Source: Solirubrobacteraceae bacterium (GTDB lineage Bacteria; Actinomycetota; Thermoleophilia; Solirubrobacterales; Solirubrobacteraceae). From it: a stretch of DNA of 64,000 nucleotides. The translations under genes and the position numbers were made by a program. Below are positions 60,729 to 64,000 of this stretch, piece after piece. The notes under the pieces were generated by a model that saw only the letters and a program-made list of their open reading frames with translations, was not told the DNA's origin and made no database searches. The stretch is from positions 74,366-138,365 of the forward strand of contig JAEMSV010000002.1 of assembly GCA_016462625.1 (NCBI GenBank), given 5' to 3'. Position 1 is the first letter of the stretch; each line of letters starts with the position of its first letter.

Positions 60729-60934
60729 TTGAAGCCGATCCGCGGCTCGTCCTTGTCGGTCTTGACGTAGACGACCTGCGACAGGTTCAGCCGCAGGGTC
60801 CCGTCCTCGACCGGCAGGTTGTGCCAGCCACCGCCGTCGAGCGCCGCGATGAGGTCATCCAGCGCGCTCTGCTCGAGCTTCGCCGTCACGGGCGTCGTGA
60901 ACTGCACGCCGATGGTCACGCTCTGCTTGGCCAT
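60725..60934 (-). CDS. Small DUF3107-like protein
   Basis: A 69-residue protein, QSVTIGVQFTTPVTAKLEQS to QVVYVKTDKDEP, that resembles actinobacterial DUF3107 (a strand, a helix, then strands), though it is slightly shorter and I recognise it only by pattern. The ATG lies 1 base after the methylmalonyl-CoA epimerase stop, so they share a transcript. Function unknown. Confidence 0.6.
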   Translation of the reverse strand: MAKQSVTIGVQFTTPVTAKLEQSALDDLIAALDGGGWHNLPVEDGTLRLNLSQVVYVKTDKDEPRIGFN

Positions 60935-60935
60935 G

Positions 60936-61349
60936 TCAGTGATCTTTCGCGGGCTCGACCAGCTCCGTGAGGACGCCGCCGGTCGATCGGGGGTTCAGAA
61001 ACGCGACGCGCGAATTGCGGATGCCCTCGCGGGCCTCGCGGTCGATGAGCTTCATGCCGAGCTCCTTGATGCGGGCGAGCTCGGCGTCGATGTCGTCGAC
61101 CTGGTAGGCGACGTGGTGCATCCCCGGCCCGTTCTTCGCGAGGAACTTCGCGACGGTGCCCTCGCCCGGGACGACCGGCGCGATCAGCTCGATGTGGTTC
61201 TCACCCACGTCGAACAGCGCGGCGTCGACGCCCTGTGAGGGGACGGTCTGGCGGTAGACCTCGCCAAGGTTGAATTCGCGCTCGTACAGCGCGAGCGACT
61301 CGTCGATGTTCTCGACGGCGATTCCGACATGATCGATCCTGGTGAACAC
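60936..61349 (-). CDS. mce: Methylmalonyl-CoA epimerase
   Basis: A 137-residue VOC protein. IDHVGIAVENIDESLALYERE (first metal His), ENHIELIAPVVPGEG (Glu), PGMHHVAYQVDDIDAELARIKE (second His) and GGVLTELVEP (terminal Glu) fit methylmalonyl-CoA epimerases, which interconvert the 2R and 2S forms in propionate/odd-chain fatty-acid metabolism. The start is GTG 61349, with TAGACT 7 bases upstream inside the end of ftsH. The DUF3107-like gene follows after 1 base. Confidence 0.9.
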   Translation of the reverse strand: MFTRIDHVGIAVENIDESLALYEREFNLGEVYRQTVPSQGVDAALFDVGENHIELIAPVVPGEGTVAKFLAKNGPGMHHVAYQVDDIDAELARIKELGMKLIDREAREGIRNSRVAFLNPRSTGGVLTELVEPAKDH

Positions 61350-61356
61350 GCGGCGC

Positions 61357-61362
61357 AGTCTA
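61357..61362 (-). promoter_or_regulatory. Leaderless -10 of mce built on the ftsH stop codon
   Basis: TAGACT on the minus strand (61362-61357) begins with the TAG that ends ftsH (61362-61360) and lies exactly 7 bases before the mce GTG. It would give mce its own transcript besides any read-through from ftsH. Confidence 0.4.
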
Positions 61363-63369
61363 CGCGCCGGGACTCTCGTCTTCTTCCATCGCGGTGACGA
61401 GCGGCGTGCCGGTCAGCCGCGGACGATCCGTGACGGGCGCGGTGCCCTTCATGATCGCGTCGATCTGCGGGCGCTCGAGGACCTCGTGGGTCAGCAGCTG
61501 CTGCGCGAGCTCCTCGAGCTTGTCGCGGTGCTCGGTGATGAGGCGCTCGGCCATCGCCTGCGCCTCGTACGCGAGCTCGCGCTGCTCCTCGTCGCGGATG
61601 CGCCGCGTCGTGTCGCTGGCGAGATGGTTCTCCTGGAGCGCGCGCTGCGCGGAATCGGCTGTGCCCATCGCGTACTCGTGGACCATCGCGTAGGTCAGCT
61701 CGGAGACGCGGCGCAGGTCGTCGGACGCGCCGGTGGTGATCTTCCCGAAGACGACCTGCTCGGCGACGCGCCCGCCCAGGAGCATCGCCATGTGGTCGAG
61801 CAGCTCGTCGCGCGTCTTCAGGTAGCGGTCCTCCTCGGGGAGGTTCAGCACGAAGCCCAGGGCCTTGCCGCGCGGGACGATCGAGACCTTGTGGACCTTG
61901 TCGACGCTCGGCAGCATTTCGCCGCAGAGCGCATGGCCGGCCTCGTGGTAGGCGACGACGCTCTTCTCGCTGGGCTGCAGCACCCGCTTGGACTGCACGC
62001 CGGCGATGACCCGCTCGAGGGCCAGGTCGAAGTCCGCCTGCGTGATCGCGACGCCGTCGCGGCGGGCGCAGAAGATCGCGGCCTCGTTGCAGAGGTTGGC
62101 CAGATCGGCGCCGGTGAGGCCGCTGGTCTGGGCGGCGATCGTCTGCAGGTCGACCTCGTGGATCGGCTTCCCGGTCGTGTGCACCCGCAGGATCTCCGCG
62201 CGGCCCGCGACGTCGGGGGGTGAGACGAAGACCTGGCGGTCGAAGCGGCCGGGGCGCAGCAGCGCCGGGTCGAGCTTGTCGAGCAGGTTCGAGGCGGCCA
62301 TCACGACGACGTCCTCGGTCGCGGCGAAGCCGTCCATCTCGACGAGCAGCTGGTTGAGCGTCTGCTCGCGCTCGGAGTTCTCGCTGCCGTTGCCGCGCTT
62401 GCCGCCGACGGCGTCGAGCTCGTCGATGAAGATGATCGCCGGCGAGTGCTTGCGCGCCTCGGCGAACAGGCGCCGGATGCGGGCCGCGCCGAGGCCGGCG
62501 AACATCTCGACGAACGAGGCGGCGGACTGGCTGAAGAAGTGCGCGCCCGACTCGTGGGCGACGGCCTTGGCGAGGAGTGTCTTGCCGGTGCCGGGAGGAC
62601 CGTGGAGCAGCACGCCCTTGGGCATGTTCGCCCCGTAGCGGCGGAACTTCTTCGGGTCGCGCAGGAACTGCACGACCTCCATGAGCTCGTCCTTGGCATC
62701 GTCGGCGCCCGCGATCTGCTCCCACGCCACCGAGGAGCGCGCAGCCGGCTTGAGCGTCTGCGGCTTGGTCTTCGGCATGAGCTTTAGCGAGCGCCACAGC
62801 AGCCCGACGATGGCGAACATGAAGAGCAGGCCCAGCACGCCGGACCATTCCGTACCGAAATCCCGGATGCGCGTGAACACGCTCGGGCTCGAGTCGGGAG
62901 CTGCCACGGCCTTGCTCGCGACGGCGAGGAAGGTCGGGCCGAACTTCCCTGGGACGTCAACCGGCATGGTCGACGTCGGCACCGCGTCGAACGTCAACGT
63001 GCCGCCGCTGCGCTCCCAGACGGGTTTGCTCAGCCTGAAGGTGAGCATGGTCTTGTCGCCGGTGAACGCGCCGATGGGTGGCTGCGCCTCGAACTGACGC
63101 GCGGACCAGCTGTCGACGAACGTCGACACCGACTCGGCACGCCTGCTCAGACTCGGCGGGGTGCCGAAGATGGTCGTCACGACCGGGCTGACACTGGTCA
63201 GCGTCAGGCGATACCGGCCTGTCGCGACCGTCTCGAGCTCCGAGCCCCGCGACGAGAGGGTGAAGCTCATCACCTGCTGCTGTTGCTGCGCGGATGCGGC
63301 CCCCGGCAGCACAAGCGCCATCGCGATGACGACGAACAGGGCAGGGCTCAGCCAGCGGCGCAGGGTCAC
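61360..63369 (-). CDS. ftsH: ATP-dependent zinc metalloprotease FtsH
   Basis: A 669-residue membrane AAA protease. An N-terminal hydrophobic segment (LRRWLSPALFVVIAMALVL) is followed by a long extracytoplasmic region starting AQQQQQVMSF, TM2 GVLGLLFMFAIVGLLW near residue 185, the AAA module (Walker A GPPGTGKTLLAKAVA, Walker B IIFIDELDAVG, SRH RPGRFDRQVFV) and the M41 protease with zinc motif HEAGHALCGEML. It degrades membrane and regulatory proteins. GTG 63369 chosen at the first hydrophobic segment. The roughly 140-residue outer domain is larger and less typical than in classical FtsH. Confidence 0.93.
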   Translation of the reverse strand: MTLRRWLSPALFVVIAMALVLPGAASAQQQQQVMSFTLSSRGSELETVATGRYRLTLTSVSPVVTTIFGTPPSLSRRAESVSTFVDSWSARQFEAQPPIGAFTGDKTMLTFRLSKPVWERSGGTLTFDAVPTSTMPVDVPGKFGPTFLAVASKAVAAPDSSPSVFTRIRDFGTEWSGVLGLLFMFAIVGLLWRSLKLMPKTKPQTLKPAARSSVAWEQIAGADDAKDELMEVVQFLRDPKKFRRYGANMPKGVLLHGPPGTGKTLLAKAVAHESGAHFFSQSAASFVEMFAGLGAARIRRLFAEARKHSPAIIFIDELDAVGGKRGNGSENSEREQTLNQLLVEMDGFAATEDVVVMAASNLLDKLDPALLRPGRFDRQVFVSPPDVAGRAEILRVHTTGKPIHEVDLQTIAAQTSGLTGADLANLCNEAAIFCARRDGVAITQADFDLALERVIAGVQSKRVLQPSEKSVVAYHEAGHALCGEMLPSVDKVHKVSIVPRGKALGFVLNLPEEDRYLKTRDELLDHMAMLLGGRVAEQVVFGKITTGASDDLRRVSELTYAMVHEYAMGTADSAQRALQENHLASDTTRRIRDEEQRELAYEAQAMAERLITEHRDKLEELAQQLLTHEVLERPQIDAIMKGTAPVTDRPRLTGTPLVTAMEEDESPGA

Positions 63370-63456
63370 ACCACGGATATCGGCAGGCCAACCGTCGACA
63401 TGAGCGGCTGCGCGCCCACAGGCGAGCAAGACCGAATGATCGATTAGGTTCGGGCA

Positions 63457-64000
63457 ATGGCCGACGAGAAGCTGCTAGGCGACCTCCCTCGCAGCCAGGC
63501 CGACCGCGAGGCCGAGCTGCGCGCCCTGGGCTTCGTCCGCGAGGGGCCGACCCGGTGGCTCGATCCGGGGCTCCTGATCCGCTCCGGCATCCAGTCCGTC
63601 GTGTCCTCGGCGTTCGGGCGGTTCGCCGACCGGCGGGAGATGCAGGCGAAGGTCGACCAGCCCGTCTACGAGGCGCACACCGACCGCGACGAGATGTGGC
63701 TCGACTTCCTCGCCGACACCGGCGACGGCTTCCCGGCCACGATGACGATGGCCTGGCTGCTGGCCCAGGAGGAGCTGGAGATCGAGGGCGAGCGCCTCCC
63801 GCGCGCGGACATGCTCCTGCTCGGCGGCGACCTCGTGTACCCCGCGGCCGATCGCGAGGCGTACGAGAACCGGTTCGTGGGCCCGTTCGCCGGCGCGCTG
63901 CCGGAGCTCGTCGAGAACGCACCGCGCATGTTCGCCATCCCCGGAAACCACGACTGGTACGACGGGCTCGTCGCGTTCACCCGGCGGTTCTGCCAGCAGC
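63457..64000 (+). CDS. Metallophosphoesterase (partial, runs off the window)
   Basis: Open frame from ATG 63457 to the window end (181 codons) with no stop. Calcineurin-type motifs are visible: FLADTGDGFPATMTMAW (DxGDG), MLLLGGDLVYP (GGDL) and AIPGNHDWYDGLVAF (GNHD). The opening helical part LLGDLPRSQADREAELRALG is less conserved. TAGGTT (63445-63450) lies 6 bases before the ATG, so the mRNA is probably leaderless. It is divergent from ftsH with 87 bases between. The catalytic C-terminal His motifs lie beyond the edge. Confidence 0.82.
   Translation, partial: MADEKLLGDLPRSQADREAELRALGFVREGPTRWLDPGLLIRSGIQSVVSSAFGRFADRREMQAKVDQPVYEAHTDRDEMWLDFLADTGDGFPATMTMAWLLAQEELEIEGERLPRADMLLLGGDLVYPAADREAYENRFVGPFAGALPELVENAPRMFAIPGNHDWYDGLVAFTRRFCQQ

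Noticed and set aside
1..64000. Mobile elements, CRISPR arrays, tRNA or rRNA genes
   Set aside because: No transposase or integrase motifs, no regularly spaced repeats and no tRNA/rRNA-like sequence seen on either strand by reading; a tRNAscan or Rfam run would settle small RNAs.

Overview
The window is about 64 kb of very GC-rich DNA (roughly 70 % G+C by eye, with third codon positions almost all G or C). It is densely packed: no gap between genes exceeds about 250 bases, and many genes overlap by ATGA or GTGA. The gene set suggests a chromosomal segment of a high-GC actinobacterium, most likely the Thermoleophilia/Solirubrobacterales group. That is inferred from the AAA/TPR regulator, the DUF3107-like and DUF2236 proteins, a methylmalonyl-CoA epimerase, GMC/cholesterol-oxidase-like enzymes and many leaderless TAnnnT promoters. 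I found no rRNA, tRNA, CRISPR array, insertion sequence, integrase or phage gene.

Layout. 0-7 kb: a large AAA/TPR regulator, then a GMC oxidoreductase translationally coupled to a Cys-nucleophile alpha/beta hydrolase. 7-14 kb: an animal-type haem peroxidase, an Orn/Lys/Arg-type PLP decarboxylase coupled to an EamA transporter, a TetR/hydrolase divergent pair, a MarR regulator, and NTF2-like and VOC proteins. 14-17.5 kb: a signalling island with an SRPBCC protein, a zinc-ribbon/PAS protein and a MerR regulator with a degenerate B12-type domain, divergent from a membrane HD-GYP protein. 17.5-24.8 kb: MATE exporter, lipoprotein, an alpha/beta hydrolase lacking catalytic residues, MscL, an SGNH hydrolase, a membrane O-acyltransferase and fumarase C. 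24.9-36.6 kb: secreted lipase, EEP-family protein, HExxH protein, a TetR-controlled drug-type ABC exporter, aldehyde dehydrogenase, a secreted propeller-like protein, a ThDP enzyme and a SpoIID/LytB protein. 36.5-43.8 kb: a co-directional minus-strand run with four GGDEF domains in three proteins, one of which is a tandem fusion, plus MaoC, a secreted protein and an ABC1/UbiB kinase. 44-56 kb: DUF2236 oxygenase, 5'-3' exonuclease, secreted GH2, a TetR regulator, a Baeyer-Villiger monooxygenase/SRPBCC fusion, and three paralogous secreted FG-GAP proteins, one broken by an in-frame stop. 56-64 kb: YchF, cupin/MarR pair, PAP2 phosphatase, lipid kinase coupled to a phospholipase-D/cardiolipin synthase, DUF3107-like protein, methylmalonyl-CoA epimerase, FtsH and the start of a metallophosphoesterase.

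Themes. First, c-di-GMP: four cyclase domains and one HD-GYP phosphodiesterase lie in one window. Second, lipid, steroid-like and envelope chemistry: GMC oxidase, lipase, BVMO, DUF2236, ABC exporter, acyltransferase, PLD, lipid kinase and PAP2. Third, promoter architecture: at least 17 gene starts have TAnnnT 6-9 bases before the start codon, implying leaderless mRNAs. At two divergent pairs the two -10 elements overlap and both start codons sit 7 bases away. Several of these promoters carry good palindromes next to TetR or MarR genes. All functional assignments come from reading motifs; no database search was run.
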